Assembly (NCBI RefSeq): GCF_905475465.1
Contig: NC_062259.1
Span: forward strand, 8,194,501-8,258,500
DNA: 64,000 nt
Direction of reading: 5' to 3'
From: Pieris napi
Lineage: Eukaryota > Arthropoda > Insecta > Lepidoptera > Pieridae
In this document: piece by piece, positions 1 to 13,545 of the stretch
Layout of the letters: each line of letters begins with the position of its first letter
How positions within the stretch are numbered: the first letter of the stretch is position 1
Notes under the pieces: generated by a model
What the model saw: only the letters and a program-made list of their open reading frames with translations
Databases searched by the model: none
Told to the model about the DNA's origin: nothing
Translations under genes and position numbers: made by a program

Positions 1-1009
1 ACTATTACTAAACGAGAATGTTTTTGTAGGGGAACGTCTAACAAAACTAAGAGATAATTGTGGGTAAAAGCAACTGTTTAAGGGCCCCGGCAGCACCAAG
101 CGTCCTCGAGATTTACATCAAAAACGCCATCACGGATATGTAACAATAATGTTTTTTCATGCAAGGGTCATACAATTTGCAGAATTTTCACCTACCTTCT
201 ACCGGGTTTTAAAACTAAGCCCGCTATAAGCTCCTCTCTTATTGAAGACATAAAGTACAAAATCGTGGTGTACGTCACCTACACACATCACTTAAGATAT
301 TAATGAGTGCATCCGTAATAGGCGAAACATTGATATGAAATTCAAATTTGTATCGCGGGTCGGAGCGAGCTCTTCTCCATATTTTAGTAGGCAGCAGAGT
401 GTGAATTAGAGTCTTTTGTTAGCATTTAGAGCGTCAGAGCTGGAAAACAATGTTAAATCGTATCTTAATGTATGTTATTGTCTACGTGCGTATTTGATGC
501 CTATTGTGTAGAGAACAAAAATAGACGAAACATCCTGATTGTCAGAAATGGATAAATCTTATTAAACTGGCTTGAGGCTGTCGAGAATTTACTTTACATT
601 TTAAGGTTTTAGTACAGCATAATTGTGAAGTATCTTAAGTGTGCTAGTTGCAAAAATTCAACCGTATTTATTTAGACTTTAGATCACGTTAAAACTACTA
701 GTTGTTTTATTCTGTTTGTTTGTCATAGTATGTCTACAACTAAATAACTGTAATATTTCCACAAAGCTAACAGAACTCTCACAATAGTAACTAATAAATG
801 CATACAGCTATTACAAAGAAGTCTGAGTCATCAATACAATTCAAAAGTAAGGTATTGATCGCGCCTCGAAAAGATTTATAGTTGGTGGCTAGAGAAAGTA
901 ATTAGCGAAAGCGAAAGAAAGCCGGGCGTCGGAAAAGTCATTGGACATAATTCATAACAAACAGAAATAACGGGAAGTTCGTTCGGCGCGGGTAGGCAAT
1001 GAATAATTC
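1..1009. other. Unassigned A+T-rich DNA
   Basis: I see no gene, RNA gene or recognisable repeat here. The sequence is A+T-rich with scattered stops in all frames. Confidence 0.5.
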
Positions 1010-1290
1010 TCTAACTGCTAACACCCTGCGCCCCCTAACGCCCCAGTTGGGCCACCGCGAAAAAAGTACACGACCCGCTCGAGTTTTATAGTCCGGGGAA
1101 AAATAGGAGGTAGCCAAAAATATCTATATACGGCGCATGCAAAAAGTATAAAAAACTACAATCCCGCTCGCATGAATAAGTGAGTGGACCTTCATATAGA
1201 AAAATAAGGAAACAAAATAAAAACGAGGCGTGGGGGATGCACAAGGGGACAGAGGAGGCTGCACCTCAGTCGCCCGGGCCAAATCCTGCG
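1010..1290. promoter_or_regulatory. GC/CpG-rich island, possible regulatory element
   Basis: The base composition changes sharply from the A+T-rich surroundings. The block contains several CpG-rich stretches, a GCGCCCCCT match (1028-1036) to the reverse complement of the insect CTCF core AGGNGGCGC, and a TATA-like TATAAAA near 1147. No open frame with coding character covers it. Islands of this kind in insect intergenic or intronic DNA are often enhancers or promoters. That role is inference; only the composition and the motif are seen. Confidence 0.3.
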
Positions 1291-4200
1291 ATGCCACTCT
1301 AATAACTAGCGAAAATCTATTCCGCGCGACGATCCAATCTAAGGCTCTACTTTTTCAACTAGCCGATTGCTTCCGCCGATGAATGGCCGATGCTATAACG
1401 ATCAAACTCCGCCACCACGCTATACATACATTTCAAAGAATTTGTCTGATATATTTAAATCAAGTTAACGTATATATACATTTGTATAATATAAATTAAA
1501 ATATGTAATATAAATAAATCATGCCGTGAAACTGTACGGTAGATATTGATTACCATAATGTTATTGTGCTCGTGAAACAGTCTGTAGTCAATTTCCATTG
1601 GCTCTTTGCCGGAGTTTCATAAATGACGTCTACGAAGAAAAAAACAACAAGTCACCGGTCGTTTTTCAACGCCCGACTGTATATAAATCAAACTTCAACC
1701 AATACAAGTGGAACAAAGTAAACGCAAACACTACCGTCCACTATATGCATATGCATCGCACTAAAATTTCGTTACGAAATTCCCAAACACTTTGGACATC
1801 TGAAGGTTTCATGCATTTAAAAAACCATGTTAGACTAACAACCAATATTAGCATATATTTTTTGATTTGGCTTTTTGTTAATAACACCAAAAAAGTTGTA
1901 ACTGATAGGTTTTATGCATAAAGATCCCCAAGTACTGGCGCGAAAGAATAAAAATATAAAGGAAGAAAAATAACAGCATGATCTGACTAAGGATAAATAA
2001 AGCAACGATATTGAGAGAGAAACTGCGGACACAAAGTAAAACATTAAAAAAAGTGTTAACGTGGCGTATACTAAACAAGTCTATTAAGGTTGTTAGGTTT
2101 AAAAAAGGCTGTCGGCGACGCTAATGCACTTAATGTTGTCCTACACGAATCGCGTGAGGCAGGCGCGAAGAGGGAAGTACGGTGTGACCCCGGGATATGA
2201 TTATAAAGGGAGCGGAGCGACAATTTTTTTTAATATTACCATTCTAAAAAACCACTTGTTTACTTGTTCCTAATAATATATATAGCTATAATTCACCTGA
2301 CTTAACAGTCATTCATTATTACAGTATTAGAAATTAATTAGTATTTGCATTGATCATTTTGATTCGCCTACTGGTTCATTACGCTCATACAACAATTAGC
2401 ATTTGTACTATTTGCTCTCATAAGCTGTTTCAACTTATTTTAAGCTCTATGGAAATCTAATAATCAAAAATGTTAATGAACAAACGAACACCTCAGAAAT
2501 GAGTTTTCAACCTTAGTTTATTAGCGACCACGATAAAAAGTTTTCGATTTATCCGCTCTCGCTTCGCTCCTTTACGTAATATCACCATATACTTGTTGGC
2601 TCGAGGATTTCACGGTCTCACCGACGCCCTTTAATACTCCTCACCGGTTGTATAATTTCCATGAAGATTGGCTTTTATATTAAACGGACTTCTACGTAAG
2701 AAAAGTGTAACTGAAAGTTGCAATTTGCATTGAGCTTTATTGTATAACTTAGTTTCCACGACTTCTGACTTACTATACTTTCTTTACGCCTATCTTCCAA
2801 CGGGCTATTCTAACTAGTTATTGTTAAAAGAAATTCAATGTCTTCATTACTCTGGTATACAACCTATTTAATGTATTATATCTTCTAAGTAATGCTACGA
2901 GTATAAGCTATCGGTTTTGGCAATTTGTCCAACTTAACGTTTGCCTTGTGTATTTGACATAATATTCGCAAAATAATTCTCATACAAAAAATTTAGAGTA
3001 AGTAACTTTGTATACTTAACTTGTTTTAATTTAAATGCATGAATCTTTTTTGAAGTACGCATTTTTTAAATCAGCATTATGGCACTGAGCGCATACTGCA
3101 AGCTACAATTTTAAAGAGCGAGTAATATCGCTTAAATCTATGTACGTTCATCAAAGGACATCAAAAGAATTGCAATTCTAATATTCAACAAGGGTACAGG
3201 CCCTGAATCAGACGATGCGAGATAAAAATACAGCTTTAGTTTTTTCTTTACTACATTCTCGCTGGTTTTAGAAAACGAATTTGGTCCTGTTAGCCTTTGG
3301 AATTCGCATTGTACAACAAAAATGGGGTTGACTATTCATAACGACTCAAGCTAATTGCAAATCATTTATTTGAAAATATAAACATATGTCTATGAACAAG
3401 AAAGAAAAGTAGGGAAACTTAACTGAACTTTCTCAATGTAATTTTAAATTTCTAACCTAAATCCATAACCTGGTTTTAATATTTAAAAAACGAGTCGTAA
3501 GTGCAACTTGTAATTCTTCTAACTACGGCCGTTCGTTATAGATACGAAACATAGAAAACACTATGAGTTGTAATTGCTTCGATTTAAGATATTAAAACCT
3601 AGCGTATGTAATGTATATTAGTTACTAACCGACCTTATATTTAAGTCTCAGTACATTATTTCTATGAAAAACAAATGCACACCTAAACGTTGTAAAGAAT
3701 GTTCACACGTCCTGCGCTAAAAGGCTTTTTAATGAAGTATTGTGCGTACATATTAAGTTGAAATCAGTCTTCTCTTAGCATTATTTAATTGTATCAGAGG
3801 TAAGATTTGTTTTACTTCAATCGCATGTGGTCCATTGTTCTGCCGGCGAGTCGATGGGTTGCTCGTTTTATAGCTTTAATAAAGTGATTAAATATCATGG
3901 CGTAACGCCAGCGGGTCGCAGCCTGGGTTAATTCTGGAATGGTCGCGTTCCTTTTTGGTCGCGCATAAGGCAATTTATGAGTGGTTCGATGACTTCTAGC
4001 GTATTTGCTACGAAGAAAAAGTTACATGAAATTAAGTTTCATTTAGCGATTAAATTATGTTTGGAGTATTGCGCACACTATAGGTGGTTGTCCGAAAGGT
4101 TTTCGTGGAATTAGGTTAAGATATTTATATACGATTTGTCTTTTTAATCTATGATTGATATGAGTAAGGGATTTTTCTCAGGATAAGGTAATTTAGACAA

Positions 4201-5929
4201 AGTAAAGACATAATTAACATCTTTTAAAGATTAAATTGCTGAATTAGTATAAATATTTTCAATCAATAGCCTAAGTCCTAATTACTATTTAATATGATAA
4301 CTTATAACATTTTTTAGTTTGTCTCAGAATTCATTATTCATAATTCATTAATTGCCAAACCCTTCACGTATTTATTTGGATTCCCTCAGAAATCTTACGC
4401 AAACACCGACCCTTTTATTTTTCTTTTACAAAGTGACAGCTCACGATACGAAAAACAAACTTTTGGAAGCCTAAAAAGTTTGTCTTTAACACAAATTTTA
4501 TAATACAATTGTTGAAATTTCTTAAAGCCGAAATCCTTTTGTTACATAAAATCAAGGTTTAGACCTTGGCATGGCCAGACACCCTTGGCGTAATACTGAA
4601 AAGTTTAACTTTATTTATTATGATTATATTTATTTATTTACATTTAGTTTTTCGGTCGACAATTCGATTTATGAAAATGTTTCTCCGTACTACCGGAGAT
4701 GTTCCTAAGATACGGTCAGCACATACACGGGACGTCATATGTCGTAGAAGACCGCTACGATTGCCTCGCCATTTAAAAAATACTCGAAATTTACAGAAAG
4801 CGTAGCGATTGGTTCAAGTTAAAAAAACAAAAAGTATAGCTGCTGTAATAGGATTTTTTTAATTAATTATTTATGAACTTTTAAAGATAAAATTAGGTTC
4901 AGACACTGGATTCATGAGTTACGTTTATATACAATCTGTAATCCTATTTATTATGATCGTAAAATATAGCTTTGAGCGCCGTCTAGAATGAGATAAATAC
5001 AAAGGAGTTATTTATAATCTTTGCTGGACAGAAACCGGTGGAAACAGATAGTCTGCTCTAGATGTCCACGACGCTCAGCCATGAGCTGCCTATTAAAGAT
5101 AGAGATTATAATCTTTAGAAAGATACAAAGTATATTTAATAGAATGTTCTAGACGAAAACATGAATTTTTATATTTATCAATACGTACTTCGTTCTATTT
5201 TATACGAATCCAGGTCGGGTTAATTCGAACCTATAATAAAGTTACTAAAATAATATACTATATCAGCTAAATAACACTAAACCAAATAAAATTACACAAG
5301 TTTGGACTTAAGAAGAAACGAACGTCGCCACCGATACTTATAAATAGCAAAGAAATGAGTGAATAGTGAAGCTTATGCATTCATATATTAAAGTTAAACA
5401 TTTCTTACTAGTTTCTAATAGAATTTCAGTACACTACCTTTAAATAGATTCCATGACGTTAAAGAATTTGTTGAAGGTAAGGAAATTGAATAAGAAAAAA
5501 GGCCTAGATTTATTCATACAGTAAACACCTAAGGATTTGGCTTTGACCATGTTTTTTTCTATTCGAATTGAATTATTTATTCAACGGTATTTTTTTACCG
5601 ACATATAAAATATTTAGGACTTAGATATATTGCATTTATACGTACCGTACCGTACTCAGAGTCGTTAACTAACAGTCGTACTTTTAGTTATATGCAAAGT
5701 TACATGAGAGTGATAAGGAAATGGTGATGAATGAATGTTTCTATATAATATAAGGCAGGGAAGTGAATTACTTTTTTAAACTTATAATTTAGTTGGGAAT
5801 CGATCCCAATAAATCTCCAAATTCAAAATCAAACGAAATGTAAACTAGAACTATTAGTTAGTAGTTGACCATATTATAGGTAAACCAATGAGTCGTTACT
5901 AATCGAATACGTATCATTGTACTGAAAAG
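1291..5929. other. Unassigned A+T-rich DNA
   Basis: No gene or repeat family is recognisable. Open frames near 1598-1921 and 4566-4805 have no recognisable domain and A+T-driven composition. Small GC-richer patches occur at about 2100-2230 and 3835-3985. The second contains the short hairpin TGGCG-TAA-CGCCA. These patches could be conserved non-coding elements, but nothing in the sequence proves it. Confidence 0.4.
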
Positions 5930-6190
5930 TGGGCTATTGAGTTGCGAACGAAATCGTAAAGCGAGAGCGCCCCACGTCATTAAGCCGCCGCGCCAGGCAG
6001 ACACCTCTGAAGAATGCGGAAGAATGCGCTCTTAATAAGTCATCAGCTAAGTAAAAACCCCCGCTAGGTGTAGGGAGGATGGGGTGGAGACAAAAATGAC
6101 ACAAAGTATAATCTGCATACACTAATGGGGGTAGTAGCCTCTCAGGCTTGTGGCGTGTGTGGATCAAAGGTGCTGTCGCGATACACGCTT
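5930..6190. promoter_or_regulatory. GC-rich island, possible regulatory element
   Basis: A GC-rich, CpG-containing block in A+T-rich flanks. It produces a 99-codon minus-strand open frame (5934-6233) with no recognisable domain, most easily explained by the lack of A+T-rich stops. A regulatory role is inference from composition alone. Confidence 0.25.
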
Positions 6191-8913
6191 GCAACTTTGC
6201 TACAGTAAACTTTCGTTTGATATTGTAACGCAACTGTTTGTGTCTTTAAATAACGCTTTTGTGCGATGCAGTTTTGTTTACGATGCCTAAGTTTTTTAAC
6301 TGGATTAATGAAGTAGGGATGAATTTTAATGTGACGTCTCTTTGCTTAGTTAAACATACTATATGTTTGCTATAAACGACTAAAAATCGATCTAATTTAT
6401 TCGTGCTTCAGATTCGATTGAAGCCGGATACTTATGAAAGTGTCACTAAATAAGTAGAAATTTATTGGTTGCAATGTACTATTATATACGTCAATATTAA
6501 AGACAAGTATCTAAATTTACATTGACTACCAGTTGCCAAATCAAAGGAGTAGGCCGCTATTTTTAATCGCCAAGTTTTGGTTGACAAGAAAATTGTAAGG
6601 AACTGCAACGATTTGCCATTATTATACATACAAATAAAAAGATAATAAAGATAGACATCAAAAACGCCTATTATAAAAGTTGACCTTATTGTTTTAATGT
6701 AGTTAATCGTTGTGAAGATATTTAGTGATATTATGAAAAGAAACAATTTTTTGTATAGTTATTTAAAAGACTAATCAAAATCTATTTCTAAAATAGGCTA
6801 ATAAAATCAGGAGAAATCTCTATGAAAACCTGAACTAAATTATGCAGAATTGTATTTTGAAAAAGTCCCACAAAACATGAGTACAATCAAGAGTTAAATG
6901 CACACATATTTTAGTTGAAGTCGAAGCATGCGATCCTAAATTATTTATTAATAACGTGGCTACCCACTTTTTTTTTAAATTCTAAACGTAATATAAGACT
7001 TATAGACTAGCTTGCGCGGTTGGCATACACAAATAAAATACTTAGTACAGTTTGTGATAAATATTATATCACAATAAATTGTTAAATATAAAAAATATAC
7101 CACTCAGCACCGAAGGAGCAAAGTTTTCGCTTAGCTTAGTAGTTTACGTACGTAGTTCTATAGAAATATGTTGGTAATGGCGTGTTACACCCCGATACAT
7201 ACATAATACAGTACTTTAGTTGTGATAAGGTATTGTTCACGTTAGACGGAATTATTCGCCCCCCTTAGCTCGTGAGTGCTCCCTACCACTTGGAGACAAA
7301 ACCTTGCAGCGTCGACTATTACTGAGTGTCGCACTAATACAAGTTTTTAAGCCTTTAAAATTGTTTAATTTATGACGTATTTTTTAACGTCTTCGGTTTG
7401 CGATCTTATAAAAATATATCGCGTTGTAATATGTTTAGTTTGCCTAAGGGAGCAATTTCTATGTTGTTTTTTTATTTATTCTCTTCTAATTTTCCCGTAA
7501 AACCATACAATTCCTTTTAATAATGCTTCCCTTTATTAGAGTTAAAGTCAAGAGATCGCTGAAAAATATAAAAAAACATAATATTCATTTGGTAAACATT
7601 TATTGCGTTTTAATTAATTAAATGTTTAATTAAATTTCAATTCGTATCTTACAATACATCAACGCTAACGAAACCTTTTGCTTAAAATCATTCAGTAATT
7701 ACATTTCGTAATATTATACATCACAAATATTAATATGATTAACAAAAAGACAATCGAAAAACGCCAACTAAAAGCTCTTTTGTATTCGCGAAGCTTTCGG
7801 ACATACGATATAACCTTTGTCAACAGGACAAAATTTCCATTGAAGTAAGGATTAATTTTAAAATTACCTCTACTAAGTACTCGATTCGAGAACTTAATTA
7901 ATTTGATCTCATTGAGTATTTCATTCAAAGCAGTTTAACGGGTACTTAAGCCGCTATGAATGCGGTGATAGAATGAATAATCAACACCGTACTATCAATA
8001 ATATTAAACCTTATAAGTCTCGGCTGACCAAAGGTTGCAAGAATCTTAGCTGTGCAAATGGATTTTTCTATGGGTGGAATTTATATTTGCTGCTCACGAA
8101 GACGGAAAACATGCCGCATAGGTGCTTGCATAGAGAAATATTATCAACGAAACAGACACAAAAATGTGGTTAATTTATATATACATAAAACCTGCATGCA
8201 GCTAATAAGTAGTTACGAACTAAAGTCAAGAGTGTACGCTAGTTTTAAAATCCATAATGAACTTGAGACTGCATCTTTCAATAGCAAGTCCCCGCTAATT
8301 GATAGCAGACAGTAAAAGCAAATAAATTAATTGGCTAAGCCGATACTATGATTCTTTGACATCAATTGATTACCAATTCTGAAACGAGGAACCGTTTGAG
8401 TTGTGGCTCATTAGAAAAAAATCCGATAGAGCTTTGGAGATTAAGTACTACACTTGTAGTCCATTCATTTTTGACTTCTGAAGTGTAAACTATCTACTTT
8501 CTTTTCAAATTTAGTTTCAAAGATTTCTGACTCACTTTATTAGCGATAGACAAGTGAATCATCATTCAAGCGTCAACTTCGTTTCTCGTGTTTGAAATGA
8601 ACTGCCTTCATTTTCAAGCAATGAGAACTACACGTGGTCATCTCTAAGTATCAGTGTTACAATATAAATTGAAGTGTTTTTGCATACATTAATTATTTAC
8701 TTTTATTTTTAAAACAATGTAAATGCATTGTAATGATCTTCAACCATCAATTACGAACAATTATAGTAAAGCAATTATTTATATTTTATTTATAAGTCAC
8801 TAATTATAACTGATTATCTTTACAGACGTAATAGCTTTATTTGTAACGTAAATACTAATAACAGGCAATTCATTAGTTTAAGTAATATTTTAGTCAGCGT
8901 ATTGAAATTAAAT
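6191..8913. other. Unassigned A+T-rich DNA
   Basis: I see no supported gene, RNA gene or dispersed repeat here. Confidence 0.4.
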
Positions 8914-9215
8914 GAGCAGTGTTGGCCTAGTGGCTTCAGCGTGCGACTTTCATCCCTAAGGTCGTAGGTTCGATCCCCAGCTATGCACCAATGGACTTTC
9001 TTTCTATTTTCTGCGCATTTAATATTCGCTTGTTGGGTGAAGAAAAACCTCGTGAATAAACCGGCTTTAGACCCAAAATGGCGACCGCGTGTCAGCCACA
9101 GGATGCTGATCACCTACCTGGCTATTAAATTGACAAATAAATGATCATAAAATAGATATAGATCTGAGACCCAGGCCTAAAACGGTGTAGCGCCACTGAG
9201 TTTGTTATTATTTTA
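8914..9215 (+). mobile_element. tRNA-derived SINE, copy 1
   Basis: The element opens with a tRNA-like head. A perfect A box TGGCCTAGTGG lies at 8923-8933, and a B box GGTTCGATCCC at 8967-8977 in the expected spacing for an internal Pol III promoter. The body is shared with three other copies in this window and ends near the conserved block CGGTGTAGCGCCACTGA, followed by a T/A-rich tail. Such SINEs are non-coding and are mobilised by LINE proteins. A 97-codon minus-strand open frame across it (8820-9113) is an artefact of the repeat. Copy 2 lies about 2 kb downstream on the same strand. Confidence 0.85.
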
Positions 9216-10907
9216 TTGAATAAAATAATTTGTTAGCGCTTACTTTACGCCAATGCCAAATTTAAATGCCCGATTGGATTTTAAGGTGACATTTAAATTT
9301 TAAAGATCATTTCGAAAAGTGGGTGCAAGGCTACCATTTTAATTGGTCACGTTCAAGTATTGATTTTGCAAAATCAACCCTCCGTAGCTCTCGCCCTGGC
9401 CGGTCATAAAAAAATAAAAGACTTTATATTTTGGCCGTTCGGCAGTGAAGCGTTTGTCGCTCCCTCTCGCTTAACTTTCTTGGTCCTTTTCTTTTTAATT
9501 CGGCGTATTTTTATTTGCTATGATAAATTGTAGCAGAGGTGGGTGGTGGCACGCCCGGTCCCCTTTTGTTTCGGTAATTTTTTATGTCTGCTGTTTCGCG
9601 TAATTGCGTGGTGGTTTGCGGAAACTTATTGTGGCTATGTGGGTCAGACGCCTAGACGTCAGGCGTGACCCGCTTACCTTGCAACCTGCACCTCATCATA
9701 GACGCCAGCAGACAGTTACAATTAATGAATGTGGAAATACTGACCCATTTCATAATAGGGTTAACGTTTCGGAAATTGCGATTCGATAGATTTGTAAACG
9801 CATGGACGCCGCTATATTCGTTAACATGATTTTAAAGACAGTTTACATGTTAGCACCGTGGCGTGCAGTACCACCTACACTGTCTGTCAAGCTATAAATG
9901 TCAACGCCGTCGTCATGTAGGGCACAAGTCTAGCTATAATGACATTACAGTATGTTACGGATTTTCGATGCGTTTCCGAAATACGTAACCTATATTTGGC
10001 TTTTAAGTGATACATTTTGAACACATGCCTATATGCGATGTAGGAAGCTACTATGTTAATTTGTGTTTTTCTTTCGTGGATACGAAGCCCGTATCAATAT
10101 TATGATAACATCGACTTTTAAAGACACAGTTTTACCGCAATCTTATTTCTTAAACGATGTTGATTAACGCGAAGTTTTCTTAGATCCGCCGGATCTGATT
10201 AGCCGTAGCCACCGCTATTTTATTATTTGTTTCCGGTTCCGTTCAATACAGAGAAAATATTAATAAATACAAAATATAAACAGTTTATTTTATTTTAAGT
10301 CCATTACGTTTAATGAAAACTAATTTATAAGTAAAAATATTTTAACAACAATAACAAAAGAAATGATTTTTGTTATTAATGAAATTAGATGGTTATCGGC
10401 TAGAATTATCAGAAATGTTTATATTATGGCGCTACTCGGGTACCTGATGTTATTGTAAGTGCAACCTAACGCCTCAATCGCATACAAATTGTCTGATACA
10501 AGTAGCATTATGTTGTGTTTTCACTTAAAAGAAAACATAATACCAGGATGTGGCGATCGAGTATCAAAACTATTTGAAGTGAATGGGACAAGCAACTCGA
10601 ACCCTGCAGATTGGAACTGTCTTACGACAATTGTTATTTAAGCGCCGATTCATGATACACGCTCATTCAATTTCGATTTGGGGGAGTTTGTCAATGGAGT
10701 TCAATGGTGATACTTTTTGTTGATGAATCAATCTAAGATATTATGTCTATTTAAAATAATGTTTCTCCATTTTAAATACAATGGAATGTTTTATACTGAA
10801 TTACTTTCATACTAGAATCTGTGTATATTTATTAGTAATTGTTTCTTAGTAGAATAGAAGATGAGCATTTAGAGTTTTTAGATTAAACAAATTATTAAAA
10901 TTTAATT
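9216..10907. other. Unassigned DNA between two SINEs
   Basis: The interval has a GC-richer stretch around 9380-9700 with no recognisable coding content. The rest is A+T-rich. Open frames at 9604-9789 and 10459-10641 have no recognisable domain. Confidence 0.35.
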
Positions 10908-11190
10908 GAGCAGTGGTGGCCTAGTGGCTTCAGTGTGCGACTCTCATCCCTGAGGTCGTAGGTTCGGTCCCCGGCTGTGCACCAATGGACTTTCATTCTA
11001 TGTGCGCATTTAACATTCGATCGAACGGTGAAGGATAGCATCGTGAGGAAACCGGCTTGCTTGATACCGAAAACGTCGACGGTGTGTCTGATCACCAACA
11101 TGCCTTTTAGGTTAACAAATGATCATGAAACAGATACAGAAATCTGAGGCCCAGACCTAAAACAGTGGAGCGCCATTGATTTTGTTTTTA
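10908..11190 (+). mobile_element. tRNA-derived SINE, copy 2
   Basis: Same family and orientation as the element at 8914-9215. The A box TGGCCTAGTGG is perfect (10917-10927). The B box GGTTCGGTCCC (10961-10971) carries one change. The body keeps the family blocks, including TGCGCATTTAA, a CGTCGACGGTGTG segment and the terminal AGTGGAGCGCCATTGA. It ends in a T-rich tail. Confidence 0.85.
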
Positions 11191-13389
11191 ATTTACTTAC
11201 ACCAGATTAGAGACAATATAAAATTATAAAAAAGAATTACATTAAGTTTATAGTATTGTCTTTGATTAACATAACCTTTACATGTTTAAAGAAATAACTT
11301 TTTACCGGATTAAAGTTATGTATTATTATAAATTTACAATTATTTTACATAATTTTAAATTTATCCGACGTTTGGTGACGGTGACTATACATTAAGTTAA
11401 GTTTTTTTTTATACATTAAGTTTATGTTATTATTGTATTTTATATTAGTACACGACCTCCGAAGAAGTGAAGGCCTCTATATTCTTCCATTTGTCTCTCA
11501 TCTTCGCTATTTCCAAGCTTTCCCAACTATCTCTTTTAATTTAAATAGAATCATAATATTTTTACAATTGTCTTTAGCTACTATTTAATTAGTTACCTTT
11601 GGTAAATCAAAGTCTCAGTAATTATATCTCAGAGAATCATACCCACCAGTGCAATAATAGCCTATTTAATAAATGCACGCGTAAGGTCCACCGATCTAAT
11701 GAGCACATCCAGGAATCCATGCGGCTGTGCGTGTAATCTTCGCTTCAACGATCATTACAATACGTATACACCTTGTCGCTTGTTTGTTAGATTCTATCAA
11801 GCGTAAAGTGTATACGCTAGCTGTATCTTTAATATTGTATTACAGCAAGAACTGTTCAGGGAAAGGGACTTATTGAATTAAATGGAATTCCGTTTCTTAT
11901 TGCAACTTTTCTCAACGGAAAAAATTTAATAAGGCATATTTATTTTTATATGAGATGGTTTGATTTCGCTTTTAGTGTAATAATTATTGTAATATGGCTG
12001 ATAGTTATATGATCTCTTGACTCTTATTAAGTGATTTAATTGATACGTTTCGGCGTATAACCTCAATAACGTCTTTTTGCACTTATAAAGGTATCGTGTC
12101 TTTCTTTAAGATTGACTTTATGAAGAGAATTCAGTATTTTCTTAACGGGTTAAAAGAATTTAGTTTTAATGATGGTGTCGGATAGTACTAAACATTTAGC
12201 TTCATCCGCACGTCATACATACACATAAAAAAGCGTTGATTAAAAAAGTTGAAACGACTTATTGAAGTCTGAATTTTCATTTCAATTTCAAGTCGTGAAT
12301 TTTTAGCAATTAAAATGTTCAACCTATAACGGCTCTGAATCGAAATTGTAATATTTAGTCGTATAAATGTTTTTGCGTGCTCTTAAAAGTGGGGCATTCA
12401 TTGTAAGAATCCAGTTTCATTTGAGTGCAATTATTTTAATGTGTGACTTTATTTGTTAGGAAGGCTGTGTTTAATTAAGTTTCTGTTATTTGACTAGTTA
12501 GCTACCAAGTTAAATATGAAGGAACGCATTGCCTCAACTACATAGTGGTTGAGTTGGACGTTTGTCTATCTCAAACTAAATGCTAGTGTTTAATCTATGG
12601 TATAAGAGTAAGACGCCTTGACCGCCGCAACGCGTTGGCGGGCAGCGTAAGTGAGATGGAATAGATCGTCGTAACCCCATTAAAGCAACTCGGGGAACAC
12701 CGCCCAGCCCTCTTCATGAAATATTAAAAATTCAATTGCGCTTCTCTTTATTTTAACTCCCTCGCCTCCTCCGCGACACCCGCCCTTCCGTACAATATAA
12801 AATGAAAAATGTATTCGAAAAATAACGTTCGCCTATTATTTATAATTTGTGCTGTAAGCCCTCCCCTCGGCCCCGACCCCCAGCTTCTGTCAAAGTTACT
12901 TTACAAATCGCAGGTTTGAAACATTCAAACAATATATTCGTTTGTACGGCGACTCCAGCCGGGAAAGTTAGTGAAAAATTTACGAAACTATAGCAAATTG
13001 TCTCTCGCTTTACAATACAATCCTTGTGTTATGAACCTTTTAGACGACGTGCTTCAACTTTCAACTACACCTATAAATTGTGTGAATGACAATCGACATG
13101 CAGCAGGATTTATTCCATTCAAATATAACGATATTTAAGTTTAAGCTTTGAGAAACTGTTCATGCCAAATCAAATCTTTTACAAACATTCAACCCCTTCA
13201 TCAAAACGCACGGTTATTATTAGGCAAATGGCGTCATGTCAAGACATCGAGGAAGAGTTGAGGCCTTTAGGAAGACACCGTGATGAAATTTAATTTCTGG
13301 ACTAACTTCAAGGATTTCATTCTTTCATGACATCAAACTAACTTTTACTAATATTATTTTTTTCCACTAAGTATTATTATTACTTTCTT
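11191..13389. other. A+T-rich DNA with a GC-rich island at 12590-12910
   Basis: Nothing gene-like is visible. The island at about 12590-12910 is rich in CpG and C-runs and stands out from its flanks. It has no open frame with recognisable domains. A regulatory role is possible but unproven. Confidence 0.3.
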
Positions 13390-13545
13390 TTTTTGCGACT
13401 GTGTCGCAAACTAGCTGCTGTGCTCTCTGGCAGAATGACCAGCGCTGTGGAACAGTCTGCTCCTCAGCATAAAGCTGAGCCAGGGCCAATTACACAGCAC
13501 CCACGCATTACACAATTAAAACGGTCCTAAAAACCGTAAAAAAAT
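13390..13545 (+). ncRNA. Hairpin-rich GC block, candidate structured RNA or repeat
   Basis: Several perfect stems follow one another. TTTGCGA pairs with TCGCAAA (13392-13398 with 13404-13410, loop CTGTG). CTCTGG pairs with CCAGGG (about 13425-13430 with 13480-13485, counting one G-U pair) and encloses CTCAGC/GCTGAG (loop ATAAA). ACGGT pairs with ACCGT (13521-13525 with 13533-13537). The block is GC-rich in A+T-rich flanks and ends in an A-run. I do not recognise it as a known snRNA, snoRNA, RNase P or SRP RNA. It may be a real structured RNA or part of a dispersed element. Strand is arbitrary. Confidence 0.3.

Noticed and set aside
5805..5822. Complemented B-box-like GGATCGATTCCC as a tRNA or SINE
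   Set aside because: It is mostly a self-palindrome, and no A box lies at a suitable distance.
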